The notes under the pieces are model-generated. The model made no database searches. It worked only from the letters and a program-made list of their open reading frames with translations, and was not told where the DNA came from. A DNA stretch of 64,000 bases from Arachis hypogaea (lineage: Eukaryota; Streptophyta; Magnoliopsida; Fabales; Fabaceae), in assembly GCF_003086295.3 (NCBI RefSeq), contig NC_092050.1:153828699-153892698 (forward strand), read 5' to 3'. The position numbers and the translations under genes were made by a program. Below are positions 48,244 to 60,387 of the stretch, piece by piece (positions within the stretch are counted from its first letter, which is position 1; each line of letters starts with the position of its first letter).

Positions 48244-50279
48244 TGTCACAGCCCAAAATGAGCCACCACTGGTGCTCAGGAAAAAAGAGTTCCCTAGCAA
48301 GCCTAACAGATTCGAATATAAGATAAATAAAAAATGTTACAAATAATTTTTGATAAATTTACACTTTCTACAATGAATAATTACATAATTGAACAAAAAT
48401 AAAATAAATAAATATAGATGGATCCTGCCTCTGACATATGGAGCAGATGACGTCTAAGAACTCAACAAGGAACAGAACCCATTGCAGATCATTACTCTTG
48501 AATAAAAAGGCTCACATAATCAAATACTTATTCCTGAAAAATATTTTTTTTAAAAAAAAGGAGTGAGTTTTGCGACTCAGTGACTAGAGAGTACATCTAT
48601 AATTCACATGAGACCATCTAAACATTATTATGAAAATAATTTTTAGTTAGAAAATAATAATTTATATGAATAAGTGAATCAATAAGGGAGTTCTCATACA
48701 GAAATCAAATCAAATAGTCCACACTTGGGCGGCTCCACCTCTAAGGGTAGCCATTTCCTCTAGTGTGTCCGTACGGAATAACAGATCCAACGTGTGGCCT
48801 ACACGTTAGGCTAGCAACGCCCCTGCTAACTGAGGTCTGAGCCAGATACATCTAGGTTAACGTCATAACCGCCGTTAACTACGGTTTTCTAATACGAGCC
48901 TCCCAAACCAATTCAAAACATATAATTTCAAATACAACAAATATTTGATCTTTCAAATATATAAAGTATCGAATCAAATCAAATCAGATAATACTTTCTT
49001 ACCAGAAATCTTTTTCAATCATAAAAGAATTCAAATATATTTCTAAGGTAAATGAGTACCAACAAATACTTTAATGCTTCAAAAACAGATATTCAAGTAA
49101 AATCAAATATTGTGGAATAATGCAAAACTTCATAAAAATATATATAGTCTCATGTATAGTTCCAAAAGTATAAACTTCATAAAAATAAATTATTTAATTC
49201 TAATAAATCAATTATTCTAATCAATTTAAAATCGTTCAAGGTAAATATAGTGAGTATAATTCAAAGATCATAATAGATATATATCAAAATAATTATAGAT
49301 GCACAATCAAACAATTATAAATGTAAAGTCTACTCACAGCATGGTCTTAACGGACCGAAGAGACCAAACCCAGAGTGCGTCTCACGACAGCCACAATGAC
49401 CACACCACCAGGCAGTCATTTCAAATCGAATACAGAGACAAAGGCAGATAAAATTCTGGAAGATCCAAAACAGAACAAAGACAAAAATAAATCAAAACAA
49501 GGACAAGGTAGAAAAATGAAATGGTGGCAGAGATAAGGTGAAAACAGAACAGACTAAGGGAAGAAGCTAGACCAGAACAGTGACAAGGTAGTGTTGCCGG
49601 TGAGTTTGGAAGCTCCAGCGTGTTTTCCGGCGACGGTACCGCCGTTTCTGGCGACTAGAGGCACGGCGACGAGTCTCCTTCTCCTCCGGTGAGTTCCTCC
49701 TCCCCCCTCTGTTCGTGTATGGTGATGTGATGTTTCTCTTTCTACGAACTCTCTCTCGTTCTCTCTCTCCCGCTCGAGCTCCTCTTCCCGGAAACCCAAC
49801 GGTGCAGCGGCGGCACAGCAGCTCAGCGACGGGGTCTCCGTCGGCAAAGACGGACCTGATGACGATGAGACTGACCGCGTCCCTCCCTTCCTCGCGAGTC
49901 CTCCTTCTTCTCGGCGACCATGATGGCGCCACCGCAAAACGCTAATGGCAGCGACACTCCTCCAGCTTCCTTCAACTCGCAGACTCCCTCTTTCTCTAGG
50001 GTTGACGTCGATGGCGACTTGGCAGCAGCAGAACTTCGGCGGCAAGGCGTGGAGGCAGCAGCCCCTTCTACCGTTCTCTCTTTTTTTGTCTGCGTGGGTG
50101 TATTTGTGTATGGTGTGAGTTTTGAAAAGAAGGGGCTGTGGTTGATGAGGAAGAGTGGAAGTTGTTTAGTAATTTAGGGTTAGGGTTGGGTAGGAGGAAT
50201 AAGGGTAATGTAGGAATTTTGATAAAATTAAAGGGTAGGATAGTAACAATAGAAAAAAAAAGAAGCTTGGGACATTACA
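48244..50279 (-). repeat. LTR (5' in element sense)
   Basis: It begins TGTCACAGCCCAAAATGAG and ends GGGACATTACA. It is next to the tRNA-Met primer-binding site at 48229-48240 and nearly identical to the LTR at 42092-44126. Confidence 0.9.
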
Positions 50280-50640
50280 GAAATTGGTCTAAAAGAATCA
50301 CCAGAAATGCCTGAAAAGCTTAGTAGGTTATGATTCTATGAAGATATAGTTAAAGTTTTACAAGATAATCCAGGAAGTAATAAATTTCTCTAATAACTTT
50401 GTTGAAAGTCCTTTTTTACACACTTGTACCTTAACTAATTCATGTTTTTAATTTTGTGTTGAAAGGGCACTAGCACCATTGAAATCATATATTTAGAATT
50501 TCCCTTATTAGAAAGGGAAGGAGATAAAGATTCATTGAAAAAGAGGGAAATAAAGATGTTGAAGTAAAATGGGACGAAACAGCTTTTTAAAAAAATGAAA
50601 AATCTCAAAACGCTTATCATAAAAAATAGTTATTTTTCTT
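50280..50640 (+). pseudogene. TNL relic F, continuation (end of NB-ARC exon and exon 3)
   Basis: It resumes the exon 2 text (GGTCTAAAAGAATCACCAG) exactly where the LTR element cut it. The exon 2 donor is mutated: B has CTA/GTAAGT, here CCA/GGAAGT at 50373-50374. Exon 3 starts at 50466 after GTTGAAAG and has a one-base deletion (GATTCATTGAAAAAG) that shifts the frame. Similarity ends near 50660; LRR and C-JID exons do not follow. Confidence 0.75.
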
Positions 50641-50660
50641 GAAGTCCCAAATATCTTCGA

Positions 50661-51200
50661 TATGGTACAAATAGAAATAAAGCTCTGGAAAGCTTTTGTA
50701 AGCAGCTTCATTTGGTGAAGTCATACGGTATACTCAGGAGCAGAACAGTGTAATAGCTCTGCAACTTATCGTCATGTTTCTTACCTTTGTAAGCTTTATT
50801 TGAGTCAATTGCCATGTTGTGTCAGTGACTCATTGTTACATTCATTTCTGTAATTGATATAATTTTAGTTTAAGGTATGAATCTGATTTTTCTTTTCATT
50901 TGGAGGATGCATGCAATACATATAATAAACAGCAAGTTTGCCAAAGACTTAAATACAGCAACTAATTTCTTAGTGAACTGAATCGCTCATTAAATTCAGC
51001 AAGGAAAAATTAAAACCACCAATCAAAAATTCTTTTTCATATCCTAATTACACTTTATTAAGCTTTTTTTAATAAGTTGTTTTGTAGGAACAAAAGCAAA
51101 TCCAAACATAGATATTACATAAATTTAACTAATAAAAAAGATAGTTGTAGATAGATTTCTGGAAACATGTAAAAATGGATTTCATACACCTTAGGACATC
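50661..51200. repeat. TNL 3'-flank repeat, copy 3
   Basis: About 50905-51200 matches 1-300 and 11137-11430. The piece 50661-50900 is unassigned. No gene. Confidence 0.5.
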
Positions 51201-51744
51201 AGCTCAATTAGTCTAAACATGTACAATTATTTATTAGTAATATATTAAAAGAGAGCTAAAGGTAGCTTCCAAATTCGGGTCGGAAGGATCGGATATAAGC
51301 GATGGTTCAATGGATAATAACTCTGAATTAGCAGACGTCACAGCAACTCAATACGCTCCATGATCGTTAAGACAAAAACTACTCTCTTACATAAATAGCA
51401 GACTCAACAGCAACTTAGAGTTAGGTCCAATTAGATTTTGAAGTGAACAAGTTTTAAAAGAGGTCATAGATTCAACCCTCCTTTCTCTAGGCTATTGATA
51501 ACCTTCACTTTTGAACCCTGATTTTTCTGGCACGAGAGAAACACATTACATTGCATCAATCAATATAGGCCAAGCTTGCTGCATTCCCATTTCTAAGAGA
51601 AACACATCAGGACAATTGAACAACACTCCTTTTATGTGAATTTAATCCCTTATTTTTGCTTCTCCTTGTTTGATTCAATGTTAATAGATAAAAGTTATTG
51701 GTCACGAGCCCATTAGCATTCACTAATTCTCAAACAAACTGGGA
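51201..51744. other. Unassigned stretch
   Basis: AT-rich sequence with no coding frame, terminal repeats or match to other parts of the window that I could see. Confidence 0.4.
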
Positions 51745-51980
51745 ATCAGCCTTTGAAAAGTTGGTACAAACTTTAATACAGAGTTATCAGGGATTAGATT
51801 GGAAGGAAAATGGATCACTAGATTTGCAAAATGTTTGGGATATGGGACCTTATAGATGCTGAGTTTTTGCCTTTTTGGGAATACCAACTTGTGCTATTTT
51901 TGTTATTTTTCTGTTCATTTGGTTGATGAGTGCAATCCATAACAGAAGGAGTTTTTTGAAAATAAGAACTGCAAAATTGT
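51745..51980 (+). repeat. 240-bp repeat, copy 2
   Basis: Near-copy of 41337-41575. Here the left neighbour is ACAAACTGGGA instead of an LTR, so this copy shows the uninterrupted left edge. Confidence 0.65.
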
Positions 51981-52009
51981 CAATATAGCATCCTCATTTG
52001 GTGAATTCA

Positions 52010-53240
52010 TATGATTTGTGGACATTGATGTTTCTAACACTCAAAATTTGTCTTAATGATGATTAACGATGGGGCACCACTGGCGTGTGTCCAAGGTAAA
52101 TTATTCATTTTAGTTGTCCCATTCATTTTGATCAATAATATTTTTTCAACATACTTTGAGAATCAGTTTTACATTTATATAATATATTACGTTGAAGGGC
52201 TCTTAATATGTAACGAAATGGGTACTAACTACTAACTGGGAATATGAACAAGGTGTATGGTTTTCTCAATTCCATGCTTTCCTGAATCCTCAGTGCAATC
52301 TCAAGGCTACTGTTAGGGTGATGCTGTATATACATATTATGTAATAATGTTGTGAGTAGAATGGAATGGAATCTCCTTAAAAGGGTAGACTTTAAGATAT
52401 GAGGATTTTGATTATTATGTTGTAAGCAGGTCCCCTTATATTTTTTATTTTGCCTTTGATCCTTGGAGTCAAGATGTGAAAGTTGTGCACTATAAATCTG
52501 AGATTGCCTTTCAATTTAGCACTTAATGCAAATGGTGCAACTTCTTCAGTGATATAATGTTGACAGAGAGCTTCTTTGTTCAACTGAAATGGAAGAAGTG
52601 TAACACAGTTATTGTAGAAAAAAAATCTCCATCACAACATATTTTAACTCTGAGAATAAACACGACGCATCAATGAGGATTCAGTGTACAATAGAACAAG
52701 AAAAATAAGGATTGTTGTCTGCTGTGATGTAGTCTTGGCCTCCTGAGTCCCTATGAAAAGAACAATAATAGATGAATCCTATGACAGAACAATATAAAAG
52801 TTATGCAAATTTGAAGGTAGAGGCATGCACCATTCATTGAATTTTGATTAAAGAACAAAACATGTGGCTGATTTTACAAAGTTATTTTTTCCCATTTTTA
52901 TGCAGAGTAAAGGCCAGCCCAACAGTATAATAGAGTGAAGGATGGCATGCATAACAGTGTTATTTGTGAACAAGAGAGGCAAGAGAATTAGAGAAAATGA
53001 TTTCTATGTTGAGTGAATCTTAAGAATGTTAATACAGAGTTTTTCTATTTATATATGAGTGAGAGCTAACTACACTGGTCACCAACTTACTCTAACTTAT
53101 GCTGACTACTCCTAACAGAATCATAACAAATTAATTCCTAGCAATAAGTTTAACACTACCAGCTTGGACAGCATTAAATTAAGAGCTATATACAACTATA
53201 TTATCTAAAATGGAAACTCTCAGTTATGCAATAGCCTATT
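52010..53240 (+). repeat. TNL 3'-end and flank, copy 4 (degraded)
   Basis: 52010-52045 resembles the end of TNL exon 5 (TTTGTGGACATTGATGTTTCTAACAC). From about 52065 to 53240 it matches 20885-22430 downstream of TNL B with internal deletions, for example about 52310. No open gene remains. Confidence 0.6.
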
Positions 53241-54140
53241 TTTTAAAGCAAATATTTATTTTAGTTAAAGTTGGATATTTGTTTGAGATTGGAGAATATA
53301 ATTTTTGTTTATGGTGGATTCTCCTAAAAGAGTAGACATAAAGGATGTTATAATTGATTAGGCATCGTAACATTGTGTTTGTTCTATTCAAAACATGAAA
53401 GTTTTAATTGCATGAAGTTCTGTAGTAAGTTTAGTGACTTATAGATGTTTAAAGAAATTCTCTTTATTTATTTTATTAAGAGAAAAAAGAGGAAGGAAAA
53501 TTAGTATAAGAAAGTGATAATAACACTCTTCATTCTTGTTCTTGATTTTTTTCTTGGTGGCTTGAGTCCACAAGACGAGAATAATAATAGAAGAAGCAAT
53601 TAATTATGCAAGGTAGTAGTAGATATCTTTCAATGAAATTTCGAGGAAAAAATAAAACACGTTGACGCATAATTTTCAACGAGTTAACATCATAAAATAT
53701 CACAGCATAAAAATCAGTCATTATATAAGAATATAATTTAATATCATAAAAAAAATTCTTCTACTATGATGAGCTTAATTATTTTATTGTAAAAGATTTG
53801 ATTACTTTAATAGCTAATTATTTAGAAAAATATATGTAAAATAATATGTATAAATGTATACAAATACATCATAAAAAATTTTGTATATCTATGGATATTT
53901 TTGCAATGAAGAGGGCCCTTGGCCATGTGAGTTTTCATTTTCAGAAGGCAGAGGAGGCTAATTAATTGCCTTATCTTTGGTGTGTATTGCATAATAACAT
54001 TATAGCCCTAAAAGTCCTTGATTGGACGTTGAGTTCTTAATAAATAATAATGGAGGGTCCCATTCTTGGAGAAACTTACTCTTCATAGTTGTCTTTACAA
54101 AAGAAAGGGTGAAATGATTCCTAAAAATTTAGTAGGGATC
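53241..54140. other. AT-rich intergenic sequence with TNL-flank traces
   Basis: Near 53880-53960 the sequence GAGGGCCCTTGGCCATGT recurs from 10724-10742, so part of this is again TNL 3' flank. No gene is visible. Confidence 0.4.
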
Positions 54141-56012
54141 TGTTGAAATCACAGTTGTGAATCATAGAGAGATTGTAAAAGACTATGAGTGAAGTGTATT
54201 GATGGTTTATCAGTAGCTAAGAAAAGAGGGGAGGTTGAATCTTAGCCCCTTTTTCACTTAGTAACTCTTGCTGTCCTTCAGAACACTTGGGGAGATATTT
54301 CTTGTTTTTGTCTCGTGCCTAGCCAAGAGACTTTTTTGTTTTGTCTCGTGACCAGCCAGGAGATATTTTTCAGTTATGTCTCCTATTTAGCAGAATCAGA
54401 AATGGAGTAGAAGAGAGAGAAAATTACACCAAGATATGTCCTGGTTCAGCTGCTAAGTGCAATGTAGCCTACATCCAGTCTCCATCACAACAATGATGGA
54501 ATTTCACTATAATCATCTTTGATTACAAACACCAATTCTCCCTAGGAATTACTCTTCCTATCTGGGACAAGTCCAGAATCTATTCCCAAAACTGAACTTG
54601 ACTTGGTAACCCACAAAGCTTTCAACTGCAAAGTGCTAACCCAACTTGCAAGGGTACACAACACAGACGTACAAAGGACCTCTAATGACATCTATGACTT
54701 TTTCTTTTAATTTTGCATACTCTGCCTTTTTTCGCTCTATGGCTTTTTCATATAAACCTCACTGTTTGCCTTTTTCCATGAGACTCAAGACAGACAAAAT
54801 TAAACAGAAAAATTAAAAAATGAAGAACATTGAAGGAAAAGAACTTCTGTTAGTTTGAGTAGCTATAGGAACACTGTGCTTTCACTATTTTTCTTGCTTC
54901 AAGCCCTGGCTGTTCTCCCTTATTTATAGAAAGGGAAGCCTCCACGGTTGAAACTGTTGAACCAAGCTAAACTTCTTCTTCTTCATGCAAAACCGGTTCG
55001 GCCAGAGAGAGAGGAGAGGAAACTGAATGTAAAACCCAACATGCAATTACCTCTGTATCTTTTCTTTACACCAAGCTTCACCAATCTGAGCCATCCAACT
55101 TGATTTACACTCCAAGAAAGATCCCTAGCCCTTGATGTGTTCTTGATGCATGACAGCTCCTCCTGCTCCACTTTTACTTCCTCCTTTACGTAGCCTCCCT
55201 AGCTATCTTCTGTGATGAGTGAACACAAAGCAGAGACGAGCTATGCCTCTGAGATCTTCTTCCTCTGACTGAAATCTTCTTCTTCCATTTTTGGTATGGA
55301 GAGCATGAGCTTACTTCACCAAATCTTACCTATTTTTGGTGAAGATCTGCCACAGCATACTTTTTGTTTTCTTTTTCTTGCCATCATTACAATGGTCTTG
55401 TTACTTGCTTCTTCTTCTCTACGGTAGCTTACCATAGCTTCCATGTTTTCCTGAGAAGTGACCGAGAGTGAGAAGAGAGAGTAGAAAGAGAAATTAAAAT
55501 TGCTTTCAATGAAACTAAGAGAGAATGAGAGTGAATTAATTTTCCACTTCCTTTGTTTGTGAGTAACGTGTAGCATCATTAAAGCCATCAAATCACTTTT
55601 CTCTTTCTCTTTCATGTTTCCAATGCAAGTAAATTCAAGTTAATTGAATTTGAAATCCATTACAAATTGAAAGTGGGATCCGTTGTAACCATGGAATTTT
55701 GCTTTCTTTCAATATTGGTTTCGGACCAAACTTTGGTCTTAGTAGCAAAGATTCCAATTGGACTTATATCACAATTTCTGGCCCAAATAACATAACCATG
55801 ATTTCAGCCACCATAATCACAACAATTTAATATCAAGGCTGAGAAAAATATTCCAATGGACTTGTTATATTTCAGCCCAATAGCAAAATCTGCATAGCAA
55901 AATTATTTTAATTAACATATATGAATTGAAATTAAATTAATAATTTTATAATTAATTGTTTTAATAATGTTTGATCATCATCAATTTAAATTAGAATTTT
56001 CCAAACTCATCA
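54141..56012. repeat. LTR-like repeat, unverified ends
   Basis: The stretch runs from TGTTGAAATCACAG to CCAAACTCATCA, so TG...CA ends are possible, and its sequence style (repeated short-intron-like text, GGTAACCCACAAAGC) looks like a plant LTR. The flanks GGATC and TGTAT do not match, no primer-binding site was found and no partner LTR is in the window. The open frame 55316-55615 (minus) has no domain. Confidence 0.25.
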
Positions 56013-56331
56013 TGTATTGTATTATTAGTGCCTTAGTTACATCAGAGACTACTCATATATATAGTCATGCATGACTATCAAGAAGAGACCAAGAAGAGGT
56101 AGTTAGAAACTAAACTACTCTGCAGTAACAAACTCAGAAATTATCACAACCCAATTGACTTCAGTAGCTAATTATTTAATCTTAGTAGTACTCTTAAAAC
56201 ACCCTCATTCAGTCTTGCATGTTGATGTTGTCTGCTAGCTGATATTTTGGACTTGAACAATATCTTACAAAGTTTTGTCTTAATTAAAAGTAATCAAAGT
56301 GAAACACCCTTTGAATACCAAATTCCAAAGT

Positions 56332-56561
56332 GAAAAATCTTACAGAACAGTAGACCCCACACGGAGCATATGAAATGATAAGGCAGTTTCTGTTTTATTT
56401 CTACGTTGACTGACTTTGAGAAACTTAATTATTCAGCATTGCATCCATTCTCACTCTTTCTTTAATCACTCACTCTTCTTTATATTTTTATCACTTTCTT
56501 TTAGTTTTCTGAGACTCAACACTCCCAACATTCATACAACTTTCTATCCTTCTTTCTTATC
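56332..56561 (+). promoter_or_regulatory. Upstream region of TNL D
   Basis: Duplicate of 16546-16776. W-box core TTGACT near 56406 and TATA-like CTTTATATTTTTAT near 56475 are kept. Sequence left of 56332 is unrelated to that left of 16546, so the duplication edge lies here, about 230 bases upstream of the start codon. Confidence 0.35.
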
Positions 56562-59500
56562 ATGCCTCTGCAATCTTCCTTCTCCTCCTTTTCCACCCAT
56601 TCTTCTTCTTCTTCTTCCTTCGACTATGCATGGGAATATGATGTGTTTATTAGTTTCAGAGGCGAAGATACTCGCTATGGTTTCACTGGCAACCTCTACA
56701 AAGCTCTTTCTGATAAAGGAGTCCATACCTTCATTGATGATGAGGAGCTTCAAAGAGGAGACGAAATCACACCCTCACTTCTCAAGGCAATTGAAGAGTC
56801 CAGGATTGCCATCATTGTCCTCTCTCCTAACTATGCTTCTTCTTCTTTTTGCTTAGACGAGCTTGTCCACATCCTTCACTGCATCAAGGGAAATGATCGC
56901 CTGGTTTTACCGGTTTTCTATGAGGCTGATCCTTCTGATGTGCGCCATCAAAGAAATAGTTTCGGAGAAGCAATGGCCAAGCATGAAGAGAAATTCAAGA
57001 GTGACTTGAACAAGGTGCACAAATGGAAGCAGGCTCTGCATCAAGTTGCTAATTTGTCAGGATATCATTTCAAACACGGGTAACTTCACTTCATATACTT
57101 CTTTCTGATCTGTAATTGTTTTTCGTTTATAAAAAATATTACTATTTTGCTTCGTAATAAGAATCTGTGTGTATTTGGCAGGGATGGATATGAACATAAG
57201 TTTATCAGAAATATTGTGGAAGAAATTTCAAGAAAGATTAGACGTTCACAGTTATTTGTTGCTCGTTTTCCTGTTGGACTAGATTCACTAGATTCTCGAG
57301 TGTCAAAAGTAATTTCACTTTTGAGAATGAATTCTAGTGATCAAGTTCACATGGTAGGGATTCATGGAGTTGGTGGAATAGGAAAAACAGCACTTGCTTG
57401 TGCTGTTCATAATTTGATTGTTGACCATTTTGACGGTACGTGCTTTCTTGCAAATGTGAGAGAAAACTCAAAGAGACATGGCTTGGCTTATCTTCAAAAT
57501 ATCCTTCTCTCTGAGATATTAGGAAAGGAGGAAATTAAGATAGTCAGTGTTCAACAAGGAACTACTCAAATTCAACGAAGACTATGTCAAAAAAAAGTTC
57601 TTTTGATTTTAGATGACGTTGATGATCACAAGCAACTACAAGCTATGGCTGGAAAACCTAACTGGTTTGGTCTTGGAAGCAGAGTTATCATTACAACACG
57701 GGACACACATTTGCTAAAATATCATGGTGTTGAAAACACACATGAGGTAGAGGGATTAAATGAGGCAGAGTCTTCTCAATTGCTTGTTAAACATGCATTT
57801 AAAAATGGTTATGTTAGCAGCCCAAGTTATGCAGATGTTTTGACCCGTACAATAACTTATGCTTCTGGTCTTCCATTGGCTTTGGAAGTAATAGGTAGTC
57901 ACTTGTGTGGAAAAAAAGTAGAAGAATGGGAATCTGCATTGAATAAATTTGAAAGACATCTTGATGATAAAATACATGAGATATTTCAAGTAAGTTTTGA
58001 TGCTTTGGGAAAAGAAGAGCAGAGTGTTTTTCTTGATATTGCCTGTTGTTTTAAAGGATATAAAATAGAGGAACTTACAAATATACTTCAAGCTCATTAT
58101 GGAAGTTGCATGAAATATCATATTGGAGTATTGGTTGAAAAATCTCTCATGAAGATCAATCGGGATGATAACAATGTGACAATGCATGATTTGATAGAGA
58201 ACATGGGCAAAGAAATTGCACTAAAAGAATCACCAGAAATGCCTGGAAAGCGTGGTAGGTTATGGTTCTACGAAGATATAGTTAAAGTTTTACAAGATAA
58301 TCTAGTAAGTAATAAATTTCTCTAACAACTTTGTTGAAAGTCCTTATTTATGCATTTGTACCTTTATTAATTCATGCTTTTAATTTTGTGTTGAAAGGGC
58401 ACTAGCACCATTGAAATCATATATTTGGAATTTCCCTTATTGGAAAGGGAAGGAGATGAAGATTCATTTGAAAAAGAGGAAAATAAAGATGTTGAAGTAA
58501 AATGGGACGGAACAGCTTTTAAAGAGATGAAAAATCTCAAAACGCTTATCATAAAAAATGGTTGTTTTTCTAAATGTCCCAAAAATCTTCCAAACAGTTT
58601 AAGGGTATTGGAATGGTGGAGATATCCTTCAGAGTGGCTACCAAATGATTTTCAACCAAAGAAACTCTCCATACTCAAGTTATTGAATAATCTCTATTTA
58701 GCACACAAGTTGGATAGCTTATCCAAGGTAGTGTGTGCTAAATTCTTTTTTATGATTTTGTGTTTTAGTAACTTGATATGAAGTTTATTTGTTTGACTAT
58801 TTTTCTTTGTTTTAATTTTTTTCAGAAGTTGGTGAGTTTAAAAGTTTTGAATTTTTTCTTGTTTTCTCTCCAGATGTTGATCTCCTTGAAAGTTTTGAAG
58901 TTTGATTACAGTGATTCTTTGAAAAAGATACCAGATGTCTCCAATCTTCAACTTTTAGAAGAATTTTCTTGTGTAAGATGTAGTAATTTAGTCTCAGTTG
59001 ACAGTTCAGTTGGTTTTTTACCTAAACTTAAAATATTGGATACTGCATTCTGCTTCGAGCTCAGAAGTTTTCCACCTGTTATTAATTTGCCCTCACTGGA
59101 AGAACTCGTTCTACTTGGATGCTTAAGCCTTGAGAAATTTCCAGAAATTCTGGAAGAGATGGAAAATCTAAAAGAGCTTTATTTGTGGTGCACTGGCATA
59201 AAAGATTTGCCATCTTCATTTTGTAACCTTTCTAGATTGCGGCGTTTGACTTTGAATGCGAATGAAATGCATAGAATACCAAGTGTCATTTGCATGATGC
59301 CAAGCCTGGATTTTTGTGATATTGAGCTAGGAGGAAATAAGGGGAGGGTATCAGGAGAGCAGGAAGAGGGGCTTCATGGAATACTCACTCACTCCCTGCC
59401 CTCTTCACATATGCGTCGTCTTTATGTCAGAGACAGCAATTTGTCAGATGACTTTTTTCCACTAGCTGTTGCATGGTTTCCCAATGTGATATCTTTAGTT

Positions 59501-60387
59501 CTAGGAGGCAATAATTTCACAGTCCTTCCTGAATGCATCCAACAATTTCGCTTTCTGAAGGAGCTCCTTGTGAATGATTGCAAGCATCTTCGGGAGATTA
59601 GAGGGATTCCACCGTGCTTGACAAACTTCTCAGCAGTAAACTGCAAATCATTGAGTGAGAGGGGCACAAGCGTGTTACTCAATCAGGTTTCGTTACTTTT
59701 TAATAATTAAGAATGCAGATGACATCATAATTCATATTAAATTAATAATGTATGCTAAACTACCGCTTCTGCATTATGAATGAATGACAGCAAGTGCACC
59801 AGGGTAGAAGCACCCACTTTGTGATGCCAGGTGGAAGCATTCCAAGGTGGTTTGAGAGGCGCAGTAGTGGAGCTTGCATTTCTTTCTGGTTTCGTGGCAC
59901 CAAATTCCCTTACAATGCTCTTTGCTTTGCAATTCTACTCAAAGATGACTTCCCTTCCCCACTTGAATTAAGACCCATTGTGACCATCAATGGCAACCTA
60001 GGTTCATATCGATTCGAGAGAGCAATGGATCAATTATTTATTTTTAATCTGAACAGTGATCCTTATTATGAAGCACTACATCTTGAAAGAGGATGGAATC
60101 ATGCGAAGCTTTCATATGAAGCATATAAGAATTATGAGGATCATAAGGAAAAGGTCCCAAGTGAGTCAATTGGAAAAGAGATTGGAATGCACGTATGGAA
60201 GGAAGAGAGTAGTAGTATAATGGAAGATATTCGATTCACTGATCCATACAAAATGACACAACTAATTATAATGATGATCATGCTCTCAATAGCATTCCCC
60301 AACCATAAGAACCACCCCTTGCTCCTGGATACATGCATTGGTTTGTGGATGTTGCTGTTTCTAACACACACACTTTCTGGATATTAA
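56562..60387 (+). CDS. TNL D: intact TIR-NB-ARC-LRR-C-JID receptor, recent copy of B
   Basis: Exons: 56562-57079, 57182-58304, 58398-58727, 58826 or 58874 to 59686, and 59791-60387, each exactly 39785 bases from its counterpart in B. Same landmarks as B: YDVFISFRGEDTR, Glu100, GVGGIGKT, LLILDDVDD, GLPLALEV, MHD, LRRs, PGGSIPRWF, hydrophobic tail. Exon 5 translates identically to B. Exon 2 differs at only a few residues (SQL for LPL, IEELTN for TKELTD, NRDD for NQYD, GRL for SRL). Exon 4, the LRR exon, has 23 amino acid differences and only about four silent codon changes. Both acceptors before exon 4 are kept. It converges with the C' gene, as B does with C. Confidence 0.93.

Larger units (their letters stand above)
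42092..50279 (-). mobile_element. Complete 8.2-kb LTR retrotransposon lacking gag-pol (LARD-like)
   Basis: LTRs at 42092-44126 (2035 bp) and 48244-50279 (2036 bp), TG...CA ended, differing by roughly 1-2% by eye. The target duplication GAAAT is exact at 42087-42091 and 50280-50284. On the minus strand the 5' LTR is the right one: a primer-binding site at 48229-48240 reads TGGTATCAGAGC (initiator tRNA-Met) three bases from the LTR, and a purine tract TAAGGAGGGTAGAA lies at 44127-44140 before the other LTR. The 4.1-kb interior is AT-rich with no gag, protease, RT or integrase frame, so it depends on a partner. A GC-rich block in each LTR holds a 163-codon frame of unknown meaning. It interrupts TNL relic F. 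Confidence 0.9.

Noticed and set aside
54141..56012. Solo LTR of about 1.9 kb
   Set aside because: TG...CA ends can be chosen but the flanking five bases do not match and no partner is present; kept only as a low-confidence repeat.
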